Positions 55,779-63,835 are shown, counted from the stretch's first letter. The stretch: 64,000 nt of DNA from BOG-938 sp048498155 (GCA_048498155.1 JBEHYN010000007.1:11885-75884); one strand, 5' to 3'. Program-made: numbers and translations. The notes: generated by a model from the sequence alone, not told the origin.

Positions 55779-56737
55779 GGTTCGATCCTTTTCTCATTGG
55801 GGCGCGGGCCGCTCCACACATGCACGGTCAGGCCGTCGGCCTTGGCTGGTGGTAGGGCTATACGGCCGAGCGGCGACAGCCCGGCGGCCTTTAGCCAGCC
55901 CTTCATCTCGTCGTCTGAAAATCCCAGGCGGCGGTGCTGGTGCTGCTCGCGCAGATATTCCAGCCGATGCGGCGCGAAGTCGGCGATCACCAGCCGGCCG
56001 CCGGGAGCCACCAACCGCGCGGCCTCGGCCACGGCGGCGGCCGGATCGGTGAGGTAGTGCAGCACCTGATGCACCACCACCAAGTCGGCATAGCCTTCCG
56101 GCAGGCGGGTGGCGAAGATGTCCCCGTGGCGCAATTCGCACTGGCTCAAGCCCGCCTTGGCGGTCTGGGCGCGGGCGATGTTGAGCATCTGTTGAGACAA
56201 ATCCAGGCCAATGGCGCTTTCGGCCTTAGGCCCAAAAAGCGTCAGCATCCGGCCTGATCCTGAGCCGAGGTCGATCATGCGGCGGAATGGCCCAGGCCCC
56301 GCGGCCTGGCGCAGGGCTTCCTCCACCTCTGCTTCATCCACATAGAGCGAGCGAATTTCGTCCCAATGGGCGGCGTTTTGGGCGAAATAGGCCGCCGCAT
56401 CCTTTGACCGGCCGGCCTGCACCTCCGCTAAGCGCTCCGCATCGCGCGCCAGCACTGGATCGGCAGGATCAATCATGCCGAGCAGATCGAGCACGGCGGC
56501 GCGAGGCCTTGCCTCGCCCGTCAGGCGGTAGAACACCCAGGCGCCGTCCGGAAACCGTTCAGCTAAGCCTGCTTCGCTCAGCAGCTTCAAATGCCGCGAG
56601 ACGCGAGGCTGGCTTTGATCCAGTATATGACACAGTTCCATGACGGCCAGTTCGCCGCGGGCGAGCAGGGCGAGGATGCGCAAGCGGGAAGGCTCCCCCG
56701 TCGCGCGCAGAATCTCGATCACCTGAACGGCGTTCAT
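55775..56737 (-). CDS. sahR: SahR-type ArsR/methyltransferase fusion regulator
   Basis: 320 residues from ATG 56737 (a GTG two codons earlier, at 56743, is also possible). The N-terminus is an ArsR winged helix (VIEILRATGEPSRLRILALLARGELAVMELC then DQSQPRVSRHLKLLSEAGL); the C-terminal part (about 150-320) is an AdoMet methyltransferase-like domain (MIDLGSGSGRMLTLFG, LVVHQVLHYLTDPAAAV). In the known SahR family this domain senses S-adenosylhomocysteine and controls methionine-cycle genes. Leading metF and metH and sitting 12 bases from a perfect palindrome, it fits this role. Confidence 0.85.
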   Translation of the reverse strand: MNAVQVIEILRATGEPSRLRILALLARGELAVMELCHILDQSQPRVSRHLKLLSEAGLAERFPDGAWVFYRLTGEARPRAAVLDLLGMIDPADPVLARDAERLAEVQAGRSKDAAAYFAQNAAHWDEIRSLYVDEAEVEEALRQAAGPGPFRRMIDLGSGSGRMLTLFGPKAESAIGLDLSQQMLNIARAQTAKAGLSQCELRHGDIFATRLPEGYADLVVVHQVLHYLTDPAAAVAEAARLVAPGGRLVIADFAPHRLEYLREQHQHRRLGFSDDEMKGWLKAAGLSPLGRIALPPAKADGLTVHVWSGPRPNEKRIEP

Positions 56738-56748
56738 TTTCACGGTTC

Positions 56749-56768
56749 ACATAAAGATATCTTTATGT
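56749..56768. promoter_or_regulatory. Operator: 20-bp perfect palindrome before sahR
   Basis: ACATAAAGATATCTTTATGT is fully self-complementary, and a third half-site CTTTATGT follows directly at 56769-56776. It is 12 bases upstream of the sahR ATG. AT-rich inside GC-rich DNA, it matches the CATAAAGATAT-type SahR motif and is the likely autoregulatory operator of the methionine operon. Confidence 0.85.
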
Positions 56769-56861
56769 CTTTATGTCAAGCAGTGACCGCTTAATTTTGA
56801 GCGCCACCCTGGCCATTTGGCCATTAAATAATTCTTTGCGTGTTAGCGGCACAATGCCCCC

Positions 56862-58640
56862 ATGTCGCGAGCACTCAGCCGATTGCAGGCACTAGGCAAA
56901 TACCTCGCCTACGGTCCTGACTATGACGCCACCGCACGCAGTGGGCTGAAACTCTCGCCCGCGCGTTTTGCGTTCATCGGCTTCTTTTTCTTCGCCATCC
57001 TCCCGACCCTCGACTGGCGCCTGGTGTGTTTTTGGGGCACGGCGATGGTGGCTCTGGAATTGGGCCTGCGGCGCATCCTGAAACAGCAAATCGTGGCTGC
57101 GGGCCGTTTAACCCGCCGGTTCAGAATTGCCGGCTCCCTGTCAGCGAGCGCGGGGTGGGTCGCCATTGCCGCAGCCTGCTGGATCAATCCGGACCACGAT
57201 CTGCGGCTGGCGGCTTTGGCCGTATGGACCGGCATGTTCCTTTACGCCCAGGCATCCTGCAGCAAATTCCCTGGCCATTTCTTGCTCACCGGCGGGCCGC
57301 CGGTCGCGGCCATCGTTCTGGCGCCGCTGATCACCTCCGGGATCTCGCCTCAAGCTCGCATCACGATCGAAGGCGCGGTTCTGCTGTCTCTCATCCATAC
57401 CTTGATCTCCGCCCTGACGACCTTCAATCGGCACCGGGAACTGGAACAGGCCCGCCTGGACGCCGAAGCCGCCAGCCAGGCGAAGTCGGACTTCCTCGCC
57501 ATGATGAGCCATGAACTGCGCACCCCGCTCAACGGCGTGCTCGGCCTGGCCCATGCATTGGGGAACTCCGGCCTGTCAGCTAAGCAGCAGAATTTGCTGG
57601 AAGGCATTATTCGCTCAGGTGACGGCCTGATGTCGATCCTCAACGACATCCTCGATCTGACCAAGATCGAAGCGGGCCGAATGGAAATCGCTCCCGCGCC
57701 CACGGACATTCACGGCTTGGCCGAGGACATTCGGGGCCTGTTCGCCCCCGCCGCATCCGCCAAGAACATCGGCCTGAGGCTGTCCATTCGCGCCGAAGTC
57801 CCTCCCTGGATTTCTACAGACCCCCTGCGCCTGAAACAGGTGCTGGCCAACCTGATCTCCAACGCATTGAAGTTCACCGACGCCGGCGACGTCAGCCTGA
57901 GCCTGCGCTCGGATGTGGACGCCGAGGGCGCACCAACTCTGATCTTCCGCGTGGACGACACCGGCCCGGGCCTGACCGAAGCCGCGCGGACCAAACTTTT
58001 CCAACGGTTTTCCCAGGGTGACGGCGGCGTAGCGCGAAGGCATGGCGGCACAGGCCTGGGACTGGCGATATCGCGGGATTTGGCGCGCGCCATGGGCGGA
58101 GATCTATCGCTGATCGACCGGCGTGGTCCCGGGGCCAGCTTCGAAATGAGCCTACCGATCACAGCATGCGCCGCACCGACGGCGCCGTCAGCCCTGAGTG
58201 GCGACGCGGACCCCGTGATTGCCGGCGGCGGGAAGATATCCATCCTGGTGGTGGAGGACAATCCGACGAACCGCGCCGTCGCTCAAGCCTTGCTAGAGCC
58301 TACGGGGTGGCGACTGGCATTCGCCGAAAATGGTGCATTAGGACTGGACGCTCTCAGATCCGGCCTGTTCGACCTTGTCTTGATGGACATCCACATGCCG
58401 GTCATGGACGGGCTAAAAGCCCTGGCGGAAATCCGCGGGGGCCGCGCGGGCCGTCGCGACGTTCCGGTGATCGCCCTGACGGCCGACGCCATGTCGGGCA
58501 ATCGCGAACAGCTAATGGACGCCGGCTTTGACGGTTATGTGGAAAAGCCGATCAGGCCGCACCTGCTGTTGGCCGCCGTGCAATCGGCCTTAGCCCCGGT
58601 CCCGCAAATCGAAGCGGACGACGATCTGATGATCGCCTGA
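56862..58640 (+). CDS. Hybrid sensor histidine kinase with receiver domain
   Basis: 592 residues. The N-terminal half has about four to six membrane segments (residues 30-190) with no known extracytoplasmic sensor fold. The kinase core carries the H-box SHELRTPLNG (His217), N-box NLISNALKF, G1 DDTGPGL and G2 GGTGLGLAI. A receiver domain with Asp509 in LMDIHMPVMDG, preceded by DN and followed by ALTAD and YVEKPI, ends the protein. A histidine-containing phosphotransfer protein and a response regulator are not in the window, so the output is unknown. The region 56777-56861 likely holds the promoter. Confidence 0.9.
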   Translation: MSRALSRLQALGKYLAYGPDYDATARSGLKLSPARFAFIGFFFFAILPTLDWRLVCFWGTAMVALELGLRRILKQQIVAAGRLTRRFRIAGSLSASAGWVAIAAACWINPDHDLRLAALAVWTGMFLYAQASCSKFPGHFLLTGGPPVAAIVLAPLITSGISPQARITIEGAVLLSLIHTLISALTTFNRHRELEQARLDAEAASQAKSDFLAMMSHELRTPLNGVLGLAHALGNSGLSAKQQNLLEGIIRSGDGLMSILNDILDLTKIEAGRMEIAPAPTDIHGLAEDIRGLFAPAASAKNIGLRLSIRAEVPPWISTDPLRLKQVLANLISNALKFTDAGDVSLSLRSDVDAEGAPTLIFRVDDTGPGLTEAARTKLFQRFSQGDGGVARRHGGTGLGLAISRDLARAMGGDLSLIDRRGPGASFEMSLPITACAAPTAPSALSGDADPVIAGGGKISILVVEDNPTNRAVAQALLEPTGWRLAFAENGALGLDALRSGLFDLVLMDIHMPVMDGLKALAEIRGGRAGRRDVPVIALTADAMSGNREQLMDAGFDGYVEKPIRPHLLLAAVQSALAPVPQIEADDDLMIA

Positions 58641-58748
58641 ACCGACCAGGTCAATAGTCCTCGGCAGCGCCTGGCCCTGGCCACGGCGACTTGAAATATC
58701 GGTCCCGTCGGTGTCCAGTCTCGGCAACAAAAACCGGAGGAACCGCCC

Positions 58749-59786
58749 CTGCAACACCCTCCCCTCGCGCCCACGCGGCGCGCCCTCGTCGTTGGAGCGG
58801 CGGCAGGATTGGCCGCCTCAAGCGCCCATGCCCAGACACCCCCCGTCGCGGGCCGCATCGAACGGCTTGATCCGGAACTGGACGCCCTGATCGATGCCGA
58901 CGCGCCGGTCGAGCTAGCGCTGGACGGCTATAGCTGGTGCGAGGGGCCGGTGTGGGTCGGCGGGCCGGACGGATATCTTCTGTCGTCGGACGTTCGGTCT
59001 AACGCCATCAAGCGCTGGAGCCAAAAGGACGGCGGCTCCGTCTGGCTCACCCCCAGCGGCATCGAAGGAACGCCCGACCCTGGGATCAATGAGGTGGGAA
59101 CCAACGGCCTGTGCCTGGGGCGCGGCGGGATCATCTTCGCCGGCAGCGGCGGACGCACCGTGGGCGTGATCGACCTGAAGACCAAGAAGAAGACCGTTCT
59201 GTGCTCGCATTTCGAGGGGAAGCGCTTCAACAGCCCCAACGACGTGGTCCTGGCCAAGGACGGCTCAATCTATTTCACCGACCCCTGCTTCGGCCTGATC
59301 GGCGGGGTCAATTCACCCCTGCGCGAGATGGATTATCAGGGCGTGTTCCGCATCGCGCCGGACAACACGGTCAGCCTGGTCAACGGCAACCTGTCGCCCA
59401 ACGGCATCGGCCTGTCGCCGGACGGTCGCACCCTCTATGTCACCGACAAATACGATCGGGACGACAAGGGCCGCTGGTTCGCCCTGACGCTCGATGAGCA
59501 TGGGGAGGTCGCCGACAAGCGCGAGTTCATCGACATGCAGCACGGCCCGGGCGACGGCGACGGCCTGCGGGTCGATACGCGAGGCTATATCTGGGCGACC
59601 TCCGGCGACGGGGTCTCAATCTACACGGCCCAAGGCAAACCCATCGGAATCATTCGTGCCGGCGACCCCCTGCGAAACTGTGAGATCGGCGCGGACGGCT
59701 ACCTCTACATCGCCGCACGCCATCACCTGCTGCGCGTGAGGGTCAAGGCGAGGAAGCTGCTTTGGCCGGTGTGGCGGAAAGGGTAG
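58749..59786 (+). CDS. Tat-exported SMP-30/gluconolactonase-type protein (CTG start)
   Basis: The mature part is a beta-propeller of the SMP-30/gluconolactonase family: WCEGPVWVGGPDG, EVGTNGLCLG, FNSPNDVVLAKDGSIYFTDP, SPNGIGLSPDGRTLYVTD and GDGDGLRVDTRGYIW; metal ligands are Glu, Asn and Asp in these motifs. An in-frame stop at 58692 and no ATG, GTG or TTG before 58809 leave only CTG 58749 as start, with GGAGGA seven bases upstream. That start gives a proper Tat signal (PTRRALVVGAAAGLAASSAHA). The TTG at 58809 would remove most of the signal peptide. Substrate unknown. Confidence 0.78.
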   Translation: MQHPPLAPTRRALVVGAAAGLAASSAHAQTPPVAGRIERLDPELDALIDADAPVELALDGYSWCEGPVWVGGPDGYLLSSDVRSNAIKRWSQKDGGSVWLTPSGIEGTPDPGINEVGTNGLCLGRGGIIFAGSGGRTVGVIDLKTKKKTVLCSHFEGKRFNSPNDVVLAKDGSIYFTDPCFGLIGGVNSPLREMDYQGVFRIAPDNTVSLVNGNLSPNGIGLSPDGRTLYVTDKYDRDDKGRWFALTLDEHGEVADKREFIDMQHGPGDGDGLRVDTRGYIWATSGDGVSIYTAQGKPIGIIRAGDPLRNCEIGADGYLYIAARHHLLRVRVKARKLLWPVWRKG

Positions 59787-59930
59787 CGGGGCCAAGCGAT
59801 ATCCGCCTCTATGTGCAGGCCTGCCGCGTCCGCAGGCATTATTTAAGCATGGCGTATTAGTTCTCTTTTTGTTCTTTTCGAGTCGCCCGTTTTTTGGCAG
59901 CATGCGTCTCCTCACACACGGGGATGACGG

Positions 59931-60959
59931 ATGCAGGCGCGTCGGGATTTTAGGTCGGAGATCGAAGACCAGGCCGCGGCGGGGGCGAGCGGCTTTACTG
60001 ACGCCCTCACACTGGGAACCGCCGACTATGCGGGCGCGCTCACAGGCGCGGCCTTTGGTCGGGGCAAGGGACTGAATTTCATGGACCGATACCGGTCCAT
60101 CCTCGCCGCTAAGAAGGCCCAGGACGCTTATGATGCGCAGCATTTCCCCATAGCCCGTACCGCAGGACTGACCGCCGGAACCGGATTGCTGATCGTGGCT
60201 TCGGATGGCGTCGCCACCCCGGCCGCCGCAGCACGGCTGGCGCCCCAGACGATCCGATTGGCCGGTTCAACGGTCCGGCCGGCCATGCAGTGGGCCAGGG
60301 TCACCGGGACGGCCTCAGGCGTTGGCGCGGGCGTCGGGCTAGGGAGTCAGGTGGCAGCGAGCTTAGTTCGGGACCTTCCAAGCACCATGCCGGAACTTGT
60401 TGGCGCCACAACCGGCGGCGCCTTTGCTGGACCGGCGACCCTGTTCAGGGGTCCGGGAATCGGCGCGGGCGTGGACTCCCTCGTCAATCACGCCACTCAA
60501 GCAGCGCTCCTTAGCAAGCCCCTGGATTGGTCCGCCATTCAACGGGATGCGGCTATCGGCGCTGCCGTCGGCTTTGTCGGTGGGCGCGTAGCCTCTGGCG
60601 AAGCCAATCAATTGACGCCCGTCGTCAAAGGAAATTTGGGCGAGCGGCTTTCCAGAGCCAAATCGGAAGTGCGCGGCGATAAAATCATCGGCAAAAATAC
60701 GACCTTCAAGGACGGCGGTCGAACGAGGGCCGATCTTATTCTGGAGGGGCTCACGCCCGAAACGCCCCGGGGCGTGGAAGCGAAGTTCGGCCCCTCAGCG
60801 ACCCTCAGCTACGCCCAACGATACGCCCAGCGCATGCTCCGACCCAAGGATCGCTACCATGTCGACCACTGGCTGCCGCAAGACGTCGCGAAAGGGATAG
60901 GCGGTCTGCTGGGCGTTTCGACCAGTCAGGCGAGTTCCAACCGAAATGTACGCAGATGA
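59931..60959 (+). CDS. Putative toxin with C-terminal PD-(D/E)xK-like nuclease domain
   Basis: 342 residues. The N-terminal two-thirds is alanine/glycine-rich with repeated GAAFG, GTGLL and GVGLGS patches and resembles hydrophobic internal regions of phage or polymorphic-toxin proteins; no LXG, PAAR, VgrG or signal peptide was seen. The C-terminal domain (about 235-342) starts KGNLGERLSRAKSEVRG and shows the restriction-fold residues Asp268 (TRADLIL) and Glu283-x-Lys285 (VEAKF). It ends in a tail duplicated at 61858-61950. The stop overlaps the next gene by 4 bases (ATGA), the usual toxin-immunity layout. Nuclease activity is inferred. Confidence 0.65.
   Translation: MQARRDFRSEIEDQAAAGASGFTDALTLGTADYAGALTGAAFGRGKGLNFMDRYRSILAAKKAQDAYDAQHFPIARTAGLTAGTGLLIVASDGVATPAAAARLAPQTIRLAGSTVRPAMQWARVTGTASGVGAGVGLGSQVAASLVRDLPSTMPELVGATTGGAFAGPATLFRGPGIGAGVDSLVNHATQAALLSKPLDWSAIQRDAAIGAAVGFVGGRVASGEANQLTPVVKGNLGERLSRAKSEVRGDKIIGKNTTFKDGGRTRADLILEGLTPETPRGVEAKFGPSATLSYAQRYAQRMLRPKDRYHVDHWLPQDVAKGIGGLLGVSTSQASSNRNVRR
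60867..60959 (+). repeat. 93-bp direct repeat, first copy (toxin tail)
   Basis: Encodes the toxin's last residues, HWLPQDVAKGIGGLLGV with STSQASSNRNVRR. The second copy at 61858-61950 matches at 92 of 93 bases. It ends exactly at the stop that overlaps the immunity gene start, in both copies. Confidence 0.9.
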
Positions 60960-61642
60960 ATTATTCGGACTGGCCTTTCATTGTCGTGTTTTTATGGATT
61001 TTTATTCGGCCTATTCACTCCGTTATTAGGCACACATTTGATTTTTTCTGGCCCGGTCGGCAGAAAGCAATAGCCGCTAAGGTCAAGGCAATCCCCAACG
61101 CGGTGAAAACCGAGTTGGTCCCCTTCGTCGCCGAGCTGGGATTCATGGAGACTCCCAAGACCCGGGCGTGGGGCGGCAGCCGGCCCTCTTTGGGCAATAC
61201 CTATTCGCGACAGCGGGGCGAGTTTTTCGACGAAATCCATTTTCAATGGGACATGTACGGCGGCCGCACTTTCGCTATTGAATTCTGCACCGATCAAACC
61301 GAGCGCATGATTATCCCAGGCGCAAAGCCGCCCCTTGTCTCAAAAACTCGGGGCGTGCCTTACGCGAAGATTCGTCCACGTTTGGCTCGCGATTGGGAGG
61401 CTGAAGATATCTGGTATGGCCAAGGCGAAACCGTGGGTCAGACCATGATCACCGCCAAGAAACGCCTGCTTGATCTGGATGAGTATCTCCGCACCGGCGT
61501 CACATCGGCTCCACTCAGCTTGGTTTCCATGGTCGTCATGGGCCAGGACCGGCCTTTGGAGTTTTTTCTACCCGCTCCACCGACCAATCTGTCCGCTCTC
61601 CTCAAGCGCTTCCGCAGGTGGTTTTGGAGAACGATTTGTTAG
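60956..61642 (+). CDS. Putative immunity protein, first copy
   Basis: 228 residues. Starts with one membrane segment (about 7-23, FIVVFLWIFIRPIHSVI), then FFWPGR and a soluble part with LVPFVAELGF, TYSRQRGEFFDEIHF, FAIEFCTDQTERMIIPG, RPRLARDWEAEDIWYGQG and AKKRLLDLDEYLRTGVTSAPL. The pattern is reminiscent of DUF4304-like immunity proteins, but this is tentative. The start overlaps the toxin stop by 4 bases, and a diverged paralogue follows a copy of the toxin tail. Membrane anchoring would place it where an incoming toxin enters. Confidence 0.65.
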   Translation: MNYSDWPFIVVFLWIFIRPIHSVIRHTFDFFWPGRQKAIAAKVKAIPNAVKTELVPFVAELGFMETPKTRAWGGSRPSLGNTYSRQRGEFFDEIHFQWDMYGGRTFAIEFCTDQTERMIIPGAKPPLVSKTRGVPYAKIRPRLARDWEAEDIWYGQGETVGQTMITAKKRLLDLDEYLRTGVTSAPLSLVSMVVMGQDRPLEFFLPAPPTNLSALLKRFRRWFWRTIC

Positions 61643-61760
61643 ACTTGCCGAGCGGCGACCAGGGATTTTGGGGACATAAGCGCCGATCACTGAGGTCCTT
61701 TGTGAAGGCGCAGCACGCCATCGGCTCAGTCCAACGACAGTTTGGATCGTCAGACGCTGG

Positions 61761-61823
61761 TCAGGACACCTTGGCGATGATCATCTCAACGTGCAGCCCC
61801 GTTGTGACAACCTGGGCGAGCAG
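61761..61823 (-). pseudogene. Fragment of a HigA-like antitoxin gene
   Basis: Read on the minus strand it encodes LLAQVVTTGLHVEMIIAKVS followed by TGA. The intact HigA-like gene at 63216-63497 ends LVNMVVAAGLHIEMNIAKVA and stop, so the match covers about 20 codons, stop included. No start or upstream HTH region is present. It is a remnant of a second antitoxin gene between immunity copy 1 and toxin tail 2. Confidence 0.75.
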
Positions 61824-61857
61824 GGCGGGACAGGAGCACCTGGCGCTGAATATCCAT

Positions 61858-61950
61858 CACTGGCTGCCGCAAGACGTCGCGAAAGGGATAGGCGGTCTGC
61901 TGGGCGTTTCGACCAGTCAGGCGAGTTCCAACCGAAATGTGCGCAGATGA
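61858..61950 (+). pseudogene. Orphan toxin tail (second 93-bp repeat copy)
   Basis: Encodes HWLPQDVAKGIGGLLGV with STSQASSNRNVRR, the last 31 codons of the toxin, and ends in the same TGA overlap with the following immunity gene. 92 of 93 bases match the first copy. Upstream the frame is open but has no nuclease motif and no similarity to the toxin, so there is no complete second toxin. Confidence 0.8.
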
Positions 61951-62627
61951 CTTTTTGGACTTACGCTCTCCTGGCGGTTTTGTGGGCGTACACGATTTCT
62001 TGGGCTCACCCTATCATTGGGGGGTTGTTTGAAATTTTCTGGCCCGGCCGGATGAAAGAATTAGCGGAGCGGCACAAGACGCTCCGCAGCGCGGTGAAAA
62101 TCCAGTTGGTCCCCTTCATGGCTGAACTGGGGTTCAAATTGAACCGCAAGCCCCTCGCGCACGACGCCAAATCACAAGCCAATACCTATTCGCGACGGCG
62201 CGGCGAGTTTGCCGACGAAATCCATATATATTGGTGGAGCTCCAATCGCCCTTGGTTCGCCATCGAATTCTGGACCGATCAGACAGAGCGAATGATTATT
62301 CCGGGCGTCAAGCCGCCCTATGTGTCTTTTAGCCAGGGGGTGGATTACGCCAGGATTCGTCCCCGGTTAGCTCGCGCTTGGGAAATTGAGGACATCTGGT
62401 ACGGCCAGGGCGGGACTTTGAGCCAGACCATGATTATCGCCAAGAAACGCCTGCTTGACCTCGACGAGTATCTACGAACCGGCGTGACATCGGCGCCGCT
62501 CGGTCTTGTCCCCACGGTCATCATGGGCAAGGACCGACCCTTGGAGCTCTTTCCCCCCGCTCCCCCACCGACGCCGCCCACGCTCCTCAAGCGCTTTGAT
62601 AGGTGGTTTTGGCGCAAGAGATATTAG
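61947..62627 (+). CDS. Putative immunity protein, second copy
   Basis: 226 residues from the ATG at 61947 that overlaps the orphan tail's stop (ATGA). It is clearly related to the first copy in the soluble part (FWPGRMKELAE, LVPFMAELGF, TDQTERMIIPGVKPP, EDIWYGQG, AKKRLLDLDEYLRTGVTSAPLGL, RWFWR) but diverged in the N-terminal membrane segment (TFWTYALLAVLWAYTIS). Kept without a cognate toxin domain, as expected for orphan immunity genes in polymorphic-toxin loci. Confidence 0.65.
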   Translation: MTFWTYALLAVLWAYTISWAHPIIGGLFEIFWPGRMKELAERHKTLRSAVKIQLVPFMAELGFKLNRKPLAHDAKSQANTYSRRRGEFADEIHIYWWSSNRPWFAIEFWTDQTERMIIPGVKPPYVSFSQGVDYARIRPRLARAWEIEDIWYGQGGTLSQTMIIAKKRLLDLDEYLRTGVTSAPLGLVPTVIMGKDRPLELFPPAPPPTPPTLLKRFDRWFWRKRY

Positions 62628-62727
62628 GCCTGCCCTGCGACGCCAGCGGGGTCCGCTTGGTCGCGACCGCGCGTCGGTTGGCGATTTCCATGCTTATTAG
62701 CTAGCGGCGGTGAGCTATCGCCCCAAA

Positions 62728-63000
62728 TCAATCCGGTTCGCGCGCGCCGTGACGGATTTCCAGGATCAGGACTCGATCATCTGCGTGGGCATAGCGGATG
62801 AGATATGGCGGGATAATCGCCAATTCGCGGCGGCCAAGGCTAACAGGCCGCCCCCGATCTGGTGATGTTTCAAGGCTGCGGGCCGCGCTCACAAGCCGGG
62901 CGGCCAGCCGCTGGGCCGCCAGGGGGCTGAATTGGGCGATATAGGCGCGGATCGCGCGAAGCTCGGAGGCCGCGCCGCGCGTCCAGACTACTTGAACCAC
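62728..63000 (-). CDS. ParE/RelE-type toxin
   Basis: 90 residues. Matches the ParE/RelE toxin superfamily: VVWTRGAASELRAIRAYIAQFSP at the N-terminus, RLVSAARSLETSPDRGRPV in the middle and RYAHADDRVLILEIRHGAREPD at the C-terminus. It is the second gene after a 62-residue antitoxin, with a 13-base overlap. ParE toxins usually poison DNA gyrase; RelE-like ones cut mRNA; the target cannot be read from the sequence. Confidence 0.82.
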   Translation of the reverse strand: MVQVVWTRGAASELRAIRAYIAQFSPLAAQRLAARLVSAARSLETSPDRGRPVSLGRRELAIIPPYLIRYAHADDRVLILEIRHGAREPD

Positions 63001-63176
63001 GATGGCGGAGCTGGCTTCTCGTCGGGCGTGCCCCAGGTTTCAAGCCAAGCGCAAACATCGGCATTCGGAATAAGGCGCCCCGCCTCAATGTCCGCCAAAG
63101 CCTCGGCGTGCCGCCGGGCGTCGGCCTCCTCATCGACCTGGTCGAATATGGACGGTTCGGGCTTCACGGACTTCAT
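62988..63176 (-). CDS. Antitoxin partner of the ParE-type toxin
   Basis: 62 residues, starting MKSVKPEPSIFDQVDEEADA and ending LETWGTPDEKPAPPSWFK. The pattern FD-VDEEADARRHAEALADIEAGRLIPNADV is that of short antitoxins found directly before ParE-type toxin genes. It carries no clear DNA-binding fold, so another factor may repress the operon. The gene precedes and overlaps the toxin gene. Confidence 0.78.
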   Translation of the reverse strand: MKSVKPEPSIFDQVDEEADARRHAEALADIEAGRLIPNADVCAWLETWGTPDEKPAPPSWFK

Positions 63177-63215
63177 TCTAGCATGGAAACAGCCACAAGA
63201 AACCAGCCTAGCGGA

Positions 63216-63497
63216 TCAGGCCACCTTGGCGATATTCATCTCAATATGCAGCCCCGCCGCGACAACCATGTTCACCAGGGTGTCGAGGCCGAACAGGTGG
63301 ATTTTCCCGCGCAACAGGTCTGAGACTCGCGGCTGCGTCACGCCGAGCCGGCGCGCCGCCTGCGCCTGAGTCCAGCCCTGACTGCGGATATGGTCCTCGA
63401 GCGCCATCATCAGCGCCGACCGGAGTTTCATGTTCTCAGCCTGCTCCGGAGTGTCTTCAATCGCGTCCCAGACGCTGGCGAAACTGTCGGTGCTCAT
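63216..63497 (-). CDS. HigA-like HTH antitoxin
   Basis: 93 residues. XRE-type helix-turn-helix at about residues 40-75 (GWTQAQAARRLGVTQPRVSDLLRGK), with a C-terminal LVNMVVAAGLHIEMNIAKVA. The start overlaps the upstream HigB-like toxin stop by 4 bases. It should neutralise the toxin and repress the operon by binding the palindrome at 63847-63862. The C-terminal end has a fragmentary copy at 61761-61823. Confidence 0.85.
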   Translation of the reverse strand: MSTDSFASVWDAIEDTPEQAENMKLRSALMMALEDHIRSQGWTQAQAARRLGVTQPRVSDLLRGKIHLFGLDTLVNMVVAAGLHIEMNIAKVA

Positions 63498-63835
63498 GAG
63501 TTCAACGCCTTCAACAAATCCCGATATCGTTTAGCCGCGAGGTCGAGATCGCTCTTGCCAGTCGCCTGCATCTTCTTCTGAAAACAATGCAGCACATAGA
63601 CAGTCTCGGCGAATTTCGCCACGTAGAGGACCCGGAACGCACCGCTTACGTCCCGAATCCGAATTTCCCTTACGCCCGCCCCCACCGCATTCATCGGCTT
63701 CCAATCGCTTGGATCGCGGCCGTTCTGCACCTTGTCCAACTCATAGCCCGCATCACGTCGCGCGGAGTCGGGAAAGGCGCGCAGATCATCCAGGGCGCCG
63801 CCGCAAAAATTGATGGCTTTGTGGGCGTCGCTCAT
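63494..63835 (-). CDS. HigB-like (Gp49-type) toxin
   Basis: 113 residues of the phage Gp49-like/RelE-HigB family: FCGGALDDLRAFPDSARRDAGYELDKVQNGRDPSDWKPM, REIRIRDVSGAFRVLYVAKF and VLHCFQKKMQATGKSDLDLA are the diagnostic segments. These toxins are ribosome-associated mRNA interferases in characterised cases. The toxin-first order is typical of higBA modules. Confidence 0.85.
   Translation of the reverse strand: MSDAHKAINFCGGALDDLRAFPDSARRDAGYELDKVQNGRDPSDWKPMNAVGAGVREIRIRDVSGAFRVLYVAKFAETVYVLHCFQKKMQATGKSDLDLAAKRYRDLLKALNS

Noticed and set aside
59931..60959. Prophage structural gene
   Set aside because: The alanine/glycine-rich N-terminal part resembles phage internal proteins, but no capsid, tail, terminase or integrase genes are nearby, and the following overlapped membrane gene fits an immunity role better.
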